Assembly (NCBI GenBank): GCA_004369045.1
Contig: ML213504.1
Coordinates: forward strand, 159,653 to 223,652
From: Heliocybe sulcata
Lineage: Eukaryota > Basidiomycota > Agaricomycetes > Gloeophyllales > Gloeophyllaceae
Length of the DNA stretch: 64,000 nucleotides
Direction of reading: 5' to 3'
Shown piece by piece: positions 1-11,095 of this stretch. A model generated the notes under the pieces. It had not been told where the DNA came from, made no database searches, and saw only the letters and a program-made list of their open reading frames with translations. The translations under genes and the position numbers were made by a program. How positions within the stretch are numbered: the first letter of the stretch is position 1; each line of letters begins with the position of its first letter.

Positions 1-926
1 ATCGCCGAATAGTCAGCTTGACTCATATGACCGTACGTCCGACCGAGCTCATTGCGAGCTTGGACAGACCCGTCCCCCGGCAGCCCATGTGGATAAGATG
101 AGTAGTAGACCCCGTTCCCCATGGTCATATTCGCATTAGGCAGCATAGAGGTTTGACTACCACTAGATATCTGCTCAGGCATCCACCCTCTCGACATTGA
201 GAGCCCCGTGTCCTGCGATGTGATCCTGTGCATGTCCAAAGGGTGAGTCTGCGCGTCTGATGGGGACCATGCGAATGCATGTGCAGGATAGGGAGGTGCG
301 CATGGAACAGGTGGAGCGGAGAAATATGTATACGTCGATTCCCGAGGGATAGCAGATGTCTGCGGACGGCTGTAGTCGAGACGTGGTGATTGATAAGGAG
401 ATCGGTGGTCGGCAGGTTGGAGAGGGAGTGGTGGAAGGGATTGAGGTTGGGGCGATGGAGGAACGCTCCTTTGCGTATTCGTAGACGTGCTAGGTACAGA
501 AGGATCGAATTCGAATACATGGGAGAAGGGATCATGATGGTCCATAACGGGAAGGTGCTGCTGCTGGAAGGAGGGCGAGCGAGCGTTGATTCCATTCGAA
601 CGTGGGGAGTGCATTGGAGAAGGATCGCTAGAGATAGGGCGGGAGGGAGGGAAAAGAGGGAAGAAGTCGGCCAGGGGCTCTTCATACGAAGGGTTGACGT
701 TCAGTGGGGCAGCTTCAGTGGAAGGACGGTCCCATTCGCCTTGTTCCTTCGTCTTACTTGTCTTCTTCCGACCTTTTCGGCGAGGCTTATCAGCTGTCTC
801 CGTGCCAGCGGGGTCGTCCGTGGGATTATCCCCGGTCTGGAAACTGTACTCGGTAAAGCCGTCATGAACCGGGTGTTCACTGTCGGGTGTGAGTTTTCCG
901 AAGATTCGTACGCCATAAGTAGGCAT
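1..926 (-). CDS. Ser/Pro/Gln-rich hypothetical protein, C-terminal part runs off window
   Basis: An open minus-strand frame from about 926 down to the window edge reads as a low-complexity protein. It begins MPTYGVRIFGKLTPD and has a basic cluster near residue 45 (KPRRKGRKK) that could be a nuclear localisation signal. Long Ser/Pro/Gln/His/Tyr-rich stretches follow, with motifs such as PSPMHSPRSN and PPSPQPQSLPPLPL. The frame is still open at position 1, so the C-terminus lies outside. The 5' end is unresolved: an acceptor CTCGTAG sits just before the MPTYG codons and more exons probably lie at 1000-1450. The composition would suit a transcriptional regulator, but no DNA-binding domain is visible, so the function is unknown. 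Confidence 0.5.
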   Translation of the reverse strand, partial: MPTYGVRIFGKLTPDSEHPVHDGFTEYSFQTGDNPTDDPAGTETADKPRRKGRKKTSKTKEQGEWDRPSTEAAPLNVNPSYEEPLADFFPLFPPSRPISSDPSPMHSPRSNGINARSPSFQQQHLPVMDHHDPFSHVFEFDPSVPSTSTNTQRSVPPSPQPQSLPPLPLQPADHRSPYQSPRLDYSRPQTSAIPRESTYTYFSAPPVPCAPPYPAHAFAWSPSDAQTHPLDMHRITSQDTGLSMSRGWMPEQISSGSQTSMLPNANMTMGNGVYYSSYPHGLPGDGSVQARNELGRTYGHMSQADYSA

Positions 927-2182
927 CTACGAGGTCACTGTCAGTAATAATGTCGGGCACAGTGATGTATTTGACGAACCATTCCTTGAGGAACTGCTCG
1001 AGGGCCTCTACGTGGATGTAACCCTTTACGGTTATTAGCCGACTTGCGACTGGAAGACTTTGGCATGCAATGTGGATACCCAGCCTGGGTGACTCTTTGC
1101 GAGGGGAGTCATCCCAGGCGGAGGCGCGTCCTTTATGAACCCGACGAGGCTGGACACGCAACGCCAGAGTCTGCAACGTGTTGTAGAGTAGAAATCTAGA
1201 AAACCAACATCATGTCTGCACAGACACACCGAGAGAGGCAAAAGGTGGTTAGCGAGAAGTAGTAATCCTGTGGTGAGCGTAGGCGCCGACAGACAGATGA
1301 CAAGGTTTACAGCCTCAAAATAATCTGATGAAGTCATCCGGTTTAAGCGAGAGGGACCAGGAATAAACATCTCGATAGGTGGGAATGCGCTCATCCCTGA
1401 GTCCTGCAACGACACGAGGCAGGCGGCTGTGCCGCGATTGGTCTTGAACACAGCCTGTTTACCACTTACGATGCGCTGCAGATAACGGCATATAGGTTAT
1501 GGTTCCGGGACGACCTGCCAGTCCGCCTCGAAGTGACGGAAGACCTTGAGTAAAACGTCGCACATCTTGCTATGAAGCTTCGAATTCGTGAAGACAAAAG
1601 AGACAGGCTAGTGATTCTGGCTCCTGGAACCTAGCGGAGGTCGGCCAACTCGGACAACGAAACGAAACAGCCTGCAAGACGATGCCCTGGTGGCGTCTGT
1701 ATCTCCTAGTCCGACGGATAGAATCAAGGTCTCGCAACATCTCAAGGAGCGGGGGTGTTGAAGCGAAGCTGTGTAAGTCGGATGAGTGGGTGCGAAGCGG
1801 AGGGGTGGGCACAGCCCCATGTGCCACAATTCCAAGCATGCGCATACACCGCCGGGAAGGCGGGAGAGGCCATCCAAGCTACGCGAACAGAAAACACCGA
1901 GTCTATGCGAGTTGAAGTCCAAATATGATACACATGCGGTATACAGTACTAGTCCAGACGTAGATAGATGTCGAGGAGGAGGAAATTATGCCAATGCGAT
2001 GAGAGCTCGAAGATTTACAAGATGGGTGAAAAGCCCGAGGATCCTGTGGAGAATGATGCATTGCCTGTGTCGGCACTAGCTCATTTATGTGGAGAGCGAA
2101 GCTCGAAAAGTAAGATTGGAGGTAGAAGGGATGTCGCGCTTCTAAACGGTCCGCTGTGCATCGGTTGCGATCGTATATGCGA
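927..2182. other. Unresolved 5' exons and upstream region of the first gene
   Basis: Short minus-strand frames at 1035-1451 and 877-1176 look partly coding, for example EALEQFLKEWFVKYITVPD near 950. They have plausible acceptors but cannot be joined to the downstream frame with confidence. They may be early exons of the partial gene at 1-926. From about 1570 to 2182 I see only short frames in several registers, consistent with promoter and 3' intergenic DNA. Confidence 0.35.
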
Positions 2183-4374
2183 TTATTTCCAGGCAGGGTT
2201 GGACTTTGGGGTCACCTCCGGTGCCGTCTTCGCCTTGACGCGTCTAGGTGCCACTTTAGAAGAGGGTTTCCTAGCCACGCCCGGTTGATCATCAGGTCGC
2301 TTCCGGACCCGAGTCGCGCGTCGTTCACCCTCGGAACTCGTCTTTGGTCGGAGACCTGTGGGACGCTCCTGTGCAGGTTTCTTATCTGCGGTGGCGCGGA
2401 CTGGCTTTGTCTCTCCAGACGGTGCAATAATCTTCCGTCGCTTTAGACCAGGCCGTACAGCCCGCTCCTCGCTGTCCGTCGTACCCAACTCATCATCTCC
2501 TTCTTCCTCCGTAAACAGTTCGGACCATACCTCAGGCCGCATCTTCGGAGCCGGAGGACGCAAGGTCCGAGACCCCGCCTTCGACGATGCAGATGCCTTT
2601 CTCAACACAATCCTCGGGATATCTGACTTCTCCTCAGCCACGGCGTCCAAGCCTTCTGTCTCAAGCCCGCGCTCAACCTCAGCCTCAGAGGGCATAGTAT
2701 CCGTATTTTTAGCCTTCGGGATCTCATTGAGACGCCATGACCTCTTCCTGCCGGCAACAGAGGCGGTGTCCGATAAGGACGAAGACACCGAAGAATGCGA
2801 TGGAGAGCGAGAAATCGCCGTCCGCAAGGACGAACCATAGTCCGTTGTGGATAGGTTGGTGGACTGGCTCTGATAGCTTGAGGACGTTGTGAGTTCCACC
2901 GACATCGGTCGGAGGCTCATCTGCCCGTCCCGGTCGCGGAGTTTCACAGTAGCGAAGGGGTCATCCTTCGCGTTCCTGTTTGTCCCTGTGGCAGACTTGG
3001 TCTTGTCATAGCTGGCATGTCGCAGCGGACGAGGCGTGCGGAACGATATGTCGAAGCTGTCCTCTTCGATATAGTCGCTGCCATCACTGGCGCTGCTCTC
3101 GTCCGATACCATCGTCTCATCCAGGCTCTCGATGAGGGTCGGGGCATCTGAAATCCCCGGACCATTATCGTAGTGCTCTTGTACCCCTGTCATTTCGACG
3201 TCGTCGCTCAAGCCGCTATCAGAACTGGGGCGTGTGTTCTGAGCTCGCTTGAGCGACTGATCAAAACCCTGGCCGGAATCATCTGCATCCACGGCCTCCA
3301 ATGACTCTTCAGGGATACCCTCGGCCCCGGGCTTGCCGCCGGACAGCGATGGGAGATTTGACCTCTTAGTCAGCGGCGTGGCCGGGTATGCGGAGGGAAT
3401 GGGAGGATATTTCCGCCACTCGTCGTCTTCTGAGTGGTGGTCAGAGACACCTTCAGCAGGTGCCCCATTACCTTCAGCCGCATGCTCTTCATATGCAGAA
3501 GGAGGTGGATGCCAGATTTGATGCGAGGTAGCATACGAGGAAGAGGATGCCGATTGAGCGTAGGGATAAGGTGCCCCGTTGACTCTTGCTGTTCGGATGT
3601 TGGTGGAGGAATACGTGGATGGATAGCCATTGGACGGCTTCGGTCGGACGGTATCATTCCGAGAATACGATGGCCTGGCACCACTGGCCTCCTGAGATGG
3701 GACTCTGCCATTCAGCGGTGGACTTGGCGCTGAGCCGCCCATATCATATCCGTTTAAAGATATCGATGAGACATCCGAGTCTGGCTGAGGAGTCTGGTCG
3801 GAGTGAGAAGGCGCTTTTCGTCCCGGCCACCACGACCTCGCGTACTGGATAGGGATGGATGCCAGCATGACGAAGAAGCCGCCGAAAAGCGCAGTGGCCT
3901 CCAGCATGGAGTCCAGCAATGGGACGTAGGGTTTAAGCAAAGGACGCAGGACATGTAGATAGATTGGTTCAGCACCCTGAACGGGTCAGATGATGTTAGG
4001 AGTAGCAATATCACCAGAGTAGGCCAGACGTACCCTGGCTCGCGCTACTAGCAGGAACAGAAGGAAAAGTGCCTTGATCTCGTCATAGAAAGGAACAAAG
4101 ATGCCAACAATACCATCCAAGGTCGCCTCGTACATTGCGAAGCAGCACTTCAGTGGATTCAGTCGGCATTGTTGGTCTCGTGTAGAAGTCGATAACGTAC
4201 CCAGACAATCCACACTGACAGGCACCCCTTCATATCTCGCTTCCTCTTAGTCATAGCCCGTACACTAGGCTGGCCAGTGCTTCGATTCGGTCGTGGAAGC
4301 TTGACCGTCTTGAACGTCTCCCAGACATTGAGGAAAAGCACGGATACGCGAAGTATCGGGACCACCAGAGGCAT
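2183..4374 (-). CDS. TB2/DP1/HVA22 (REEP/Yop1-type) ER membrane-shaping protein with long tail
   Basis: Three exons (4374-4201, 4147-4034, 3976-2183) join in phase 0 into about 693 residues. Residues 1-130 carry the TB2/DP1/HVA22 pattern: a hydrophobic start, KRKRDMKGCLSVWIVW, then FVPFYDEIKALFLLFLLV and GAEPIYLHVLRPLLKPY. Proteins of this family form wedge-like hairpins that curve tubular ER. After a further hydrophobic stretch (EATALFGGFFVMLASIP) the remaining 500 or so residues are Ser-, Pro- and charge-rich, apparently disordered, and end very basic (KRRK, RVRKRP, RRVKAKT). Yeast Yop1 is only about 180 residues, so the tail is an elaboration whose role is not shown. The gene is divergent from BUD31 with 240 bp between starts. 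The domain call is strong. Confidence 0.85.
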
Positions 4375-4614
4375 GATAGAATATGGACTGAGTTATGCCC
4401 GAATAACAAGAGTGTAGTCGCGAGACGCCTTCGTTGCAAGAATGAGCAGGTCGCATAGAGCGGATGTTCATATAGTGTTCATGTGCGCAGGAGTCAGCGC
4501 CACGAAACGACGAGGAGTCGAACCGGCGCGTCCTCGAGGCCGCAGTCACGTGGCCTCTCGTCGCCCGCGTCGTCGAGCGCTTTCCTGCGTCATTCGTTGA
4601 CTGCAGCCACCACC
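4375..4614. promoter_or_regulatory. Shared divergent promoter, REEP-like gene / BUD31
   Basis: Only 240 bp separate the two opposed start codons, so the 5' UTRs and promoters must be shared or interleaved. No TATA box is evident. Confidence 0.5.
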
Positions 4615-5270
4615 ATGCCCAAAATCCGGACGTCGAGAACGAAGAGGCCGCCTGAGGGGTACGAGGATATTGAGTCGGTGAGTATCCTTCTCTAGTGGTA
4701 TAGACTGCGCCTCATATGATGTTTCATTAGATCCTCGATGACTATGCGAAGAAAATGCGTGATGCAGAGAATGAATCCCATGAGGGTAAACGAAAGACGG
4801 AGTCTCTCTGGCCGATAATGCGCATCTCTCACGCTCGCTCGAGGTATATCTACGAGCTCTACTATAAGCGTGAAGCCATCAGTCGGGAACTGTACGACTG
4901 GCTCTTGAAGGAGGGTTATGCTGATGCAAAGTACGTCTCCCTCTTTCTTCTACCGTCGTCTTAGGACTCACAGAGAGCGTAGTCTGATAGCCAAGTGGAA
5001 AAAGACTGGATACGAAAAGCTATGCTGCCTCAGATGCATTCAGACTAGGGTGCGTCTGGGTCCGAATCCCCGTTGTATGTGCTGCTGACACCGTGACAGG
5101 ACATGAACTACCAAGGTTCCACCTGTGTCTGTAGGGTCCCCAAAGCCCAGCTTAGGAAAGGTACTGTGGTTGAGTGCGTCCATTGTGGTAAGTCTCTACC
5201 GATCAAGTTGCCCTCTCGTCACTGACTTGCTCTATCACCAGGGTGCCGAGGCTGCAGTTCCGACTCATAG
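4615..5270 (+). CDS. BUD31: BUD31/G10 spliceosome component
   Basis: Five exons (4615-4677, 4731-4930, 4983-5049, 5100-5187, 5242-5270) give a protein of about 148 residues with the G10 layout. It starts [19 protein letters not shown], has the helical central part ([13 protein letters not shown]-like) and ends in a cysteine-rich module containing CCLRCI, CVCRVPK and CVHCGCRGC. BUD31 is a zinc-binding core factor of the activated spliceosome (the NTC-related complex) and is extremely conserved, so the identification is secure. All introns have canonical GT..AG ends and are about 50 nt long. The length matches the family. Confidence 0.96.
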
Positions 5271-5888
5271 CACTCGTCGTGTCAGTCTTCCTTCTCAACT
5301 TCCTGCTTGCCTCCGCCGTCGATATCACCCCCTCTACACGTGCGTGCATCTTGTCCATTTCATATCACTACGGACATCGCCCTGTTCCCTGTCAATGTAT
5401 GAATAGTAGCCCTGAATATAGTGCCTCCATGATTTTAGCTCTGCTGAACGAGGTCAGGACTGTCTTCATTACCCTGCTTGCCCTAAGCGTTATATAGATT
5501 GCCAGGTATACGAGCAGTATGGGAGGCACCGATCAGCCGTCATGAGACACCTTAGGAACGTCCGAAGAGGAAGGCGGGTCCGAATTCAAATGCTCCTTGC
5601 TCTTTACTGTTGCGCGGGCGGCTCCTGTTTCGCCGCAAGCCAAGAATTGCCAACCGCCCAGCAGGGTCTACCACGTATAAAGACATAGATCATGATCTCG
5701 GCTACTATCTTGACTGGGCTCCCCCGCCTTTTACCCCAAGCACCACGGACGACATAGAGGATGGGCGCGTCCAGCAACCAGTTGCTGTCAGTGGGAGGCA
5801 GTTTAGCGAAGAGAGCGGCTCCTGAACAGGTTCATCGAAGCTGCCTATCGCGTTGTTGATGCTGAAGGTCGCTATACGTCGTCCATAG
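5271..5888. other. BUD31-antiporter interval with a possible small Cys/His-rich exon
   Basis: This holds the BUD31 3' end and the antiporter 5' region. A plus-strand frame contains CILSISYHYGHRPVPCQ at about 5346-5396. Another frame from about 5424 contains CPKRYIDC followed by VYEQYGRHRS. The spacing of Cys, His and YG resembles small Cys/His-rich proteins common in Agaricomycetes, but no clean start codon or intron joins the pieces. The antiporter's first exon, with its ATG (perhaps at 5761), must also lie here. Confidence 0.3.
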
Positions 5889-8704
5889 GCTGGGCTGTTT
5901 TCCGGAGTAAACCCAAGCAAATACAACTCGAACGATCCTATTGTGCTATGGATCATCCAAGTCGGTGCGTCGACAACACTGTATCCCTCTGCCTAGTATC
6001 CAGCTCATCAATTACCTAGTCATCATCATCTGCTTCACGCAACTGCTGGCCCTCCTCCTCAGCCGCATCCGCCAACCCCGAGTCATCGCAGAAGTCATCA
6101 CAGGCATCATCCTCGGCCCCTCCATCATGGGCCGCATCCCCGGCTTCGAAGCCGCCATCTTCCCCACCGACTCCATGCCCCTGCTCAACCTCACGGCCAC
6201 CATCGGCCTCGTCCTTTTCCTCTTCCTAGTAGGGCTCGAGATCGACTTCCGCGTCGTCAAGCGGAACGCAAAGGCGTCCGCCGTCATCTCGATCGCTGGC
6301 TTGCTCCTGCCACTAGGACTGGGCGCGGCGCTCGCGGTGCCGCTGTATCACGAGTTCGTGGACCCCAGCGTGAACTACGGGTATTTTATCCTGTTCACCG
6401 CCGTCGCTGTGGGAATCACCGCGTTCCCGGTCCTCTGCCGTATTCTGACTGAGCTCAAACTCTTGGACACCACGGTCGGCGTCCTTGTTCTCTCGGCGGG
6501 AGTGGGCAACGACGTCGTCGGCTGGATCTTACTTGCATTGGCGATCGCGCTGGTCAACGCGTCCAGTGGCTTGACTGCGCTATGGGTTCTGTTGACCGCT
6601 GTCGGCTACGTGCTCTTCCTTCTCTTCCCTGTCAAGTGGGGGTTCCGGTGGCTGGCGAAGCGTACTGGCAGCCTGGAGACCGGGACGCCGAGCGCATTCA
6701 TGATGACGGTGACACTGCTCGTCGTGTTCATTTCTGCATTGTTCACGGATATTATTGGCATTCATCCCATTTTTGGTAAGAGTGCATTATGTACCTACAC
6801 CAAGGGCTCGTGCTGATGACTTGCAGGTGGTTTCCTGGCTGGTCTCATCATTCCGCACGAGCATGGCTTTGCCATATCCTTGGTCGAGAAGCTGGAAGAT
6901 TTGGTCTCCCTCCTGTTCCTGCCACTGGTTAGTACCTCTCTCTCCATCATTTGCATTCGACAACCGAACCTGGCATACCGCAGTATTTCGCAATTTCGGG
7001 ACTGCGAACCAACCTCGGTTCTCTGGATAACGGTATCACCTGGGGCTACGTCTTCCTGATCTGCGCGGTCGCCTTCTTCTCCAAATTCATCGGCTGCTTC
7101 GCCGCTGCCAAAGCCTGCGGCTTCAACCTGCGCGAGTCGGGCGCGGTGGGATCGTTAATGAGCTGCAAAGGGTGAGCTCGTTATAGCTGGCGTGATACGT
7201 CTACTAACAGCTCTCTAGGTTGGTCGAGCTGATTGTGCTGAATGTCGGGCTGCAGGCGAAGATATTGAACACGCAGACGTTCTCGATGTTTGTCGTGCAT
7301 GCGCTGATACTCACGTTCATGACGACGCCGCTGACGCTTCTTTGGTACCCGCCGGAGTACCGGTCCCATGCGGGGGTTGTGCAAGCGAGGGCGGCGAAGC
7401 AGGCGGGTGAGGAGGGTACGGGCGCGGCTGCTCTGCAGGATGGGGAGGAGTTTAGGACTCGGTTTACGGTGGTCCTTGATGCTATTGAGCAGCTGCCTGC
7501 TGCGATGACCTTGACGAAATGGCTGCAGAGTACGGGTGCGCGCCCGTTGTCTGTGATCTCTGAGACTACGGAAGACAAGGGTCTTCCTGCACCTGGATCG
7601 GTAGCGCCTAAGCAGCGGTATATCTCCGTGGACGCGCTCCGTCTTATTGAGCTCACCGAGCGTACGTCGGCCGTGTTGAAGTCCCAGCGCGCGGACGCGC
7701 TCATCGAGATCGACCCTGTCGTGTCGGTGTTCCGTACTTTTGGGTCCCTGAACGGGCTCGCGGTCGACGCCGCTCTGTCTGTTGTCCCGCACGACGATTT
7801 TCCGGGGAGTATCGCGGAGCACGTCAAGGGCATCGGGTCGCAGATGGTCGTCATCCCTTGGAATGCCTCGTCTACGCTCGAGGCGGCTGCTGGTGCGGCG
7901 CCGTACAGTCCTTTTGACAGCCTCTTCCAGCGGACGGTCAGTTCTGAATCAGCCTCGCCTGTTGTCTATTCCCAGCTTGTGAGGAGACTGTTCGCGGAGA
8001 TCCCGTCTGATGTGGCTTTGTTCATTGATCGCACGGCTGCTTCGCCGGGCCCGCGCCATATTTTGTTGCCGTTCTTTGGAGGACCGGATGACCGTCTCGC
8101 GTTGTCGTTTGTTGTGCAGTTGTGCGTCAATTCGGAGGTGACGGCTACTGTTGTGAAGATTACGAAACAGGAGTCGGATCGGCTGGAGCGAGTGGATACT
8201 GTTGGATTGGAGAAAGTTGCGGCTGCGCATAGTTATGTGAGTTGTTGTGAGTTGGTTCAGTCGGTCGCAGGGCTGACGCGATTTGGGTAGTTGCAGACTA
8301 CGGTTCTGGACGGGACGCAGCAGCAGCCGAGTACTACTGCACGGTTGGCATCCGAGACTGCTGATAATTTACTGTGGTCTCGCTACACTTCTGCATCCAC
8401 ATCTCTCAACGCCGATATCGCAGCAGCTGTGGCACGCATCACGTTCCGAGAGGAGTTCTCCGTGAGCCCGTTGCACACCGTCCTCGACCGAGCGAGCGAG
8501 GGGACTTGTGGTCCTCTTTGTGTGGTTGCGGGCCGTTCCAGGCGGTTTACGGGGCGGTCGGATTTGGGTGAGCTCCGCCAGGTGGCTGCGGAGCGTGGGG
8601 TTGGGATCTCGAGTGATCTGGTGAAGACGGTGGGAGATGTGGCGGCGGCTGTTGTGAGTACGGTTCCGAGCTGTAGTGTGCTTGTCCTTCAGGCCTATTC
8701 GTGA
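5889..8704 (+). CDS. KHA1: Kha1-type K+/H+ antiporter (CPA2 family)
   Basis: Exons at 5889-5964, 6020-6775, 6827-6927, 6984-7171, 7219-8236 and about 8291-8704 encode a monovalent cation/proton antiporter. The N-terminal half has about 12 hydrophobic segments. Typical CPA2 features are [39 protein letters not shown] with the transport Asp pair region, and [10 protein letters not shown]. The C-terminal half, from about residue 400, is soluble and resembles the regulatory region of yeast Kha1 and plant CHX proteins. In yeast Kha1 acts in Golgi K+ and pH homeostasis. The first visible exon opens in phase 0 right after a TAG acceptor (AGLFSGVNP), so a short start exon upstream is missing from this model. 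Confidence 0.88.
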
Positions 8705-9831
8705 CGGAATCCGGGATCGACGCGACTAGAGGTTATGATATTGTCTAACGATCTATTATGACTTATGGCTTGAATAGTGTAATTGACGGCATTGTATTGT
8801 ACACGTATACATAGTTTGCGTCCAGATAAGCTTGTTTTCTGTGAGTCGTCATAGATTGACACGGACAATCTCGCGAGCTTCGGTTAGATCCCAGGCTCGG
8901 GTACGGTGAGATCCCTGAAACTTTTCAATTAATCTTGCAAGTGTTTCAGTAAACACTCCTGACGGCAGCCTCTGGCGGTCCTGTACTTTACGTAGACACG
9001 CTGGGGTCGGATTGTCCCCCCCCTCCCGCCCTCCGCGCACTCGCCATCTGAATATCTTTTGTGCAGTGACGGTACGGAAGAGAATCGGTCTACTCAGTTT
9101 AGGTCTCACTTCTATTGGCGCTCCGGAGGCAAATCTGGTGTTAGTGGTTCACAGATCTTGAAAATTTCGTAAATGAATGTGGATCCGCTGTCTACCGTAT
9201 CCTCGGCGCAGGACAATCGTCTTTGTTTCACGTCTGCTCGTGGACCCTCTTTTCAACCGCCCTTACTTGACTGCTTTGTTTCAGACGACCCTGATATTCC
9301 GCAGCTGCATGGGACTACTTGATACGAACGAACAAAAGAAACTTATGACAGTACTTACCGTCGTCAGGCTTCTGGAATCTATCCTCGTTGTGACACAAAG
9401 TGGCCTCATCGGAGGCTTCGCGCACAGTTTGCCCCCGTGAATATACACTCTATTGCTGGTTGTGGATCCATGTTTCACGCGATCGGGTAATTGTACGGAA
9501 GCAGAATGCGGGGACGAGGAGGGGACGCGAGCCGGCGGAGCATCGCCACCGTGTACCGTTTAAGGAAGGGGCCATGAACACTGTCCGTGCGTGCGAGACC
9601 TGCCCGTGCCCTCCGACCCCCAGTGCCCAAGCTGGACTCTCAATCTATAAAGGAATGATACAAGGTATTATTGCGGCTAGGTATAAGTCAGCAGCCAGCC
9701 CGTAAGTTTCTTATACGCCCACTTGATCAGCGCTGACCGAGCCCTCGAATCCTCGTGCACCCGATGCGCCGCGATGACTCCCTCCCACAGCAGCCAGCCC
9801 TTCCCCAGCAACACCGCCAGCACAACCACTC
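8705..9831. other. Intergenic, no gene recognised
   Basis: About 1.1 kb between the antiporter stop and the tail-anchored protein gene. Only short frames occur. A 49-codon ATG frame begins at 9174 but resembles nothing I know. A CTATAAAGG sequence near 9645 could be a TATA element. Confidence 0.4.
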
Positions 9832-10662
9832 ATGACACCCCGCAGACGCCCCCATTGCCACACATGCGGCTCCCCCATGGCGGGCCACCGCCGCCACAAC
9901 GGCATCGTCGTCTGCCCCTCCGACGGCACCGCGGACGACATCGCGATGGAGGAGGATGACGACCTCCGCACCGGCGACGCGCCCCCCTCCCCCCCGCCCT
10001 CCCCGCCCCCGCCCCGCCCCGTGCGCCAGCCCTCCGAGTTCTCCATCCCAGAGGACAGACCCTGGCACCGCAAGAACCCCAACTGGGTCGACCCCCCGCC
10101 CCCCAAGCGCCCGCGCCCCCTCCAAGCCGAGCCCACCCTCCCCCAGATCATCCTCCCCTCCTCCTCCGCCGCCGCCTACCGCGAGGCCTCCTACGTCTCC
10201 ACCGTCCTCGGCTCCGTCCCCCCGCCCGGGCCAGACAAGAACGACGACGACCCCGTCGAGCTCCCCCCAGACCCCGAGCCCGCCACCCGCGAGACACTCG
10301 TCTTCGCCTCCAAGATGCCCCTCGCCAGCGTCTTCAGCGTCACAGACCGCGACGTCAACACCGCACAGCGCACAGCACGCAATCTCGGCCTCCACACCGG
10401 CTTCATCCCCAAACCCGCACAAGCAGAGGCACACAGCCAACGGCGTGCAAAGGCGTTGGCCGCACAGAAGTCGTGGTGGATGGTGGTCGGCAAGAACGAT
10501 GCTGCCGTACAGCATCTCCTCGACGCGCATCAGAAGGAGCTGCCGGGGAGGCTTGATGAACAACCGGACTATCAAGAGAAGCAGGGGTTGTCTTTTCTAC
10601 AACTTCTCATCGCAGGCGCAGTGGGTGGTTTGATCGTAGTGTATTGTCTATCTTTCGTCTAG
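9832..10662 (+). CDS. Tail-anchored protein with N-terminal CxxC motif, unknown function
   Basis: A single-exon frame of 276 residues. The N-terminus RPHCHTCGSPMAGH followed by GIVVCP looks like half of a zinc ribbon (Cys-x-x-Cys plus a downstream Cys). An acidic patch (MEEDDDL) and a long proline-rich region follow. The middle (TLVFASKMPLASVFSV to GFIPKP) may be ordered. The last 20 residues, LLIAGAVGGLIVVYCL then SFV, form one hydrophobic segment ending at the C-terminus, as in tail-anchored membrane proteins. Codon use is very C-rich in the proline region. I do not recognise the family and give no function. An in-frame upstream exon cannot be excluded. Confidence 0.7.
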   Translation: MTPRRRPHCHTCGSPMAGHRRHNGIVVCPSDGTADDIAMEEDDDLRTGDAPPSPPPSPPPPRPVRQPSEFSIPEDRPWHRKNPNWVDPPPPKRPRPLQAEPTLPQIILPSSSAAAYREASYVSTVLGSVPPPGPDKNDDDPVELPPDPEPATRETLVFASKMPLASVFSVTDRDVNTAQRTARNLGLHTGFIPKPAQAEAHSQRRAKALAAQKSWWMVVGKNDAAVQHLLDAHQKELPGRLDEQPDYQEKQGLSFLQLLIAGAVGGLIVVYCLSFV

Positions 10663-11095
10663 CCAGGACGTTGTAGTTAGTATCCAGAGGACGCTCGTAA
10701 GGTGCTAGATCTACCGTACCGTAGCGGCATGTATGCTCTATGTTTTATGACTCGATGACCTATGCAGTCCCTTCTTAATTTCTTCGCCTCGTGTGTATTA
10801 CTAAATAATATACATTGCATAATAACACAAGGTCGGAAATATGTAACGATCGTAGACAGCATTCCATTGGCAGGAGTTGGTGGTATAACTGACAGAAATA
10901 ATGAAGGTCGTGACGGGTCGTGACAAGGACAGTAATGGTAGATAAATAGCGCATGCTGATGATGTACGGCTTTTGGCGGGTGGGATGCAATAAGGATATC
11001 CAAGTCCAGGTGCTCCTCTCCAGCATAACAACGAATAACCCTCCGATGTATCCAAGAATGCTTCGCCTCGCGGGCATCACACACCTGAGAGCAGA
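10663..11095. other. Convergent 3' intergenic region
   Basis: This lies between two genes that end towards each other. It is AT-richer than its surroundings and has no convincing frame. It presumably holds both 3' UTRs and poly(A) sites. Confidence 0.4.

Noticed and set aside
390-947. Plus-strand open frame of 185 codons
   Set aside because: It lies opposite the well-supported Ser/Pro/Gln-rich minus-strand frame and reads as Arg/Gly-rich shadow translation.
7181-7854. Two long minus-strand frames
   Set aside because: Antisense of the antiporter C-terminal half; no family features.
9174-9323. 49-codon ATG frame
   Set aside because: Too short, no recognised motif, no supporting context.
9727-10575. 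Minus-strand 282-codon open frame
   Set aside because: Gly/Val-rich antisense shadow of the C-rich proline region of the tail-anchored protein.
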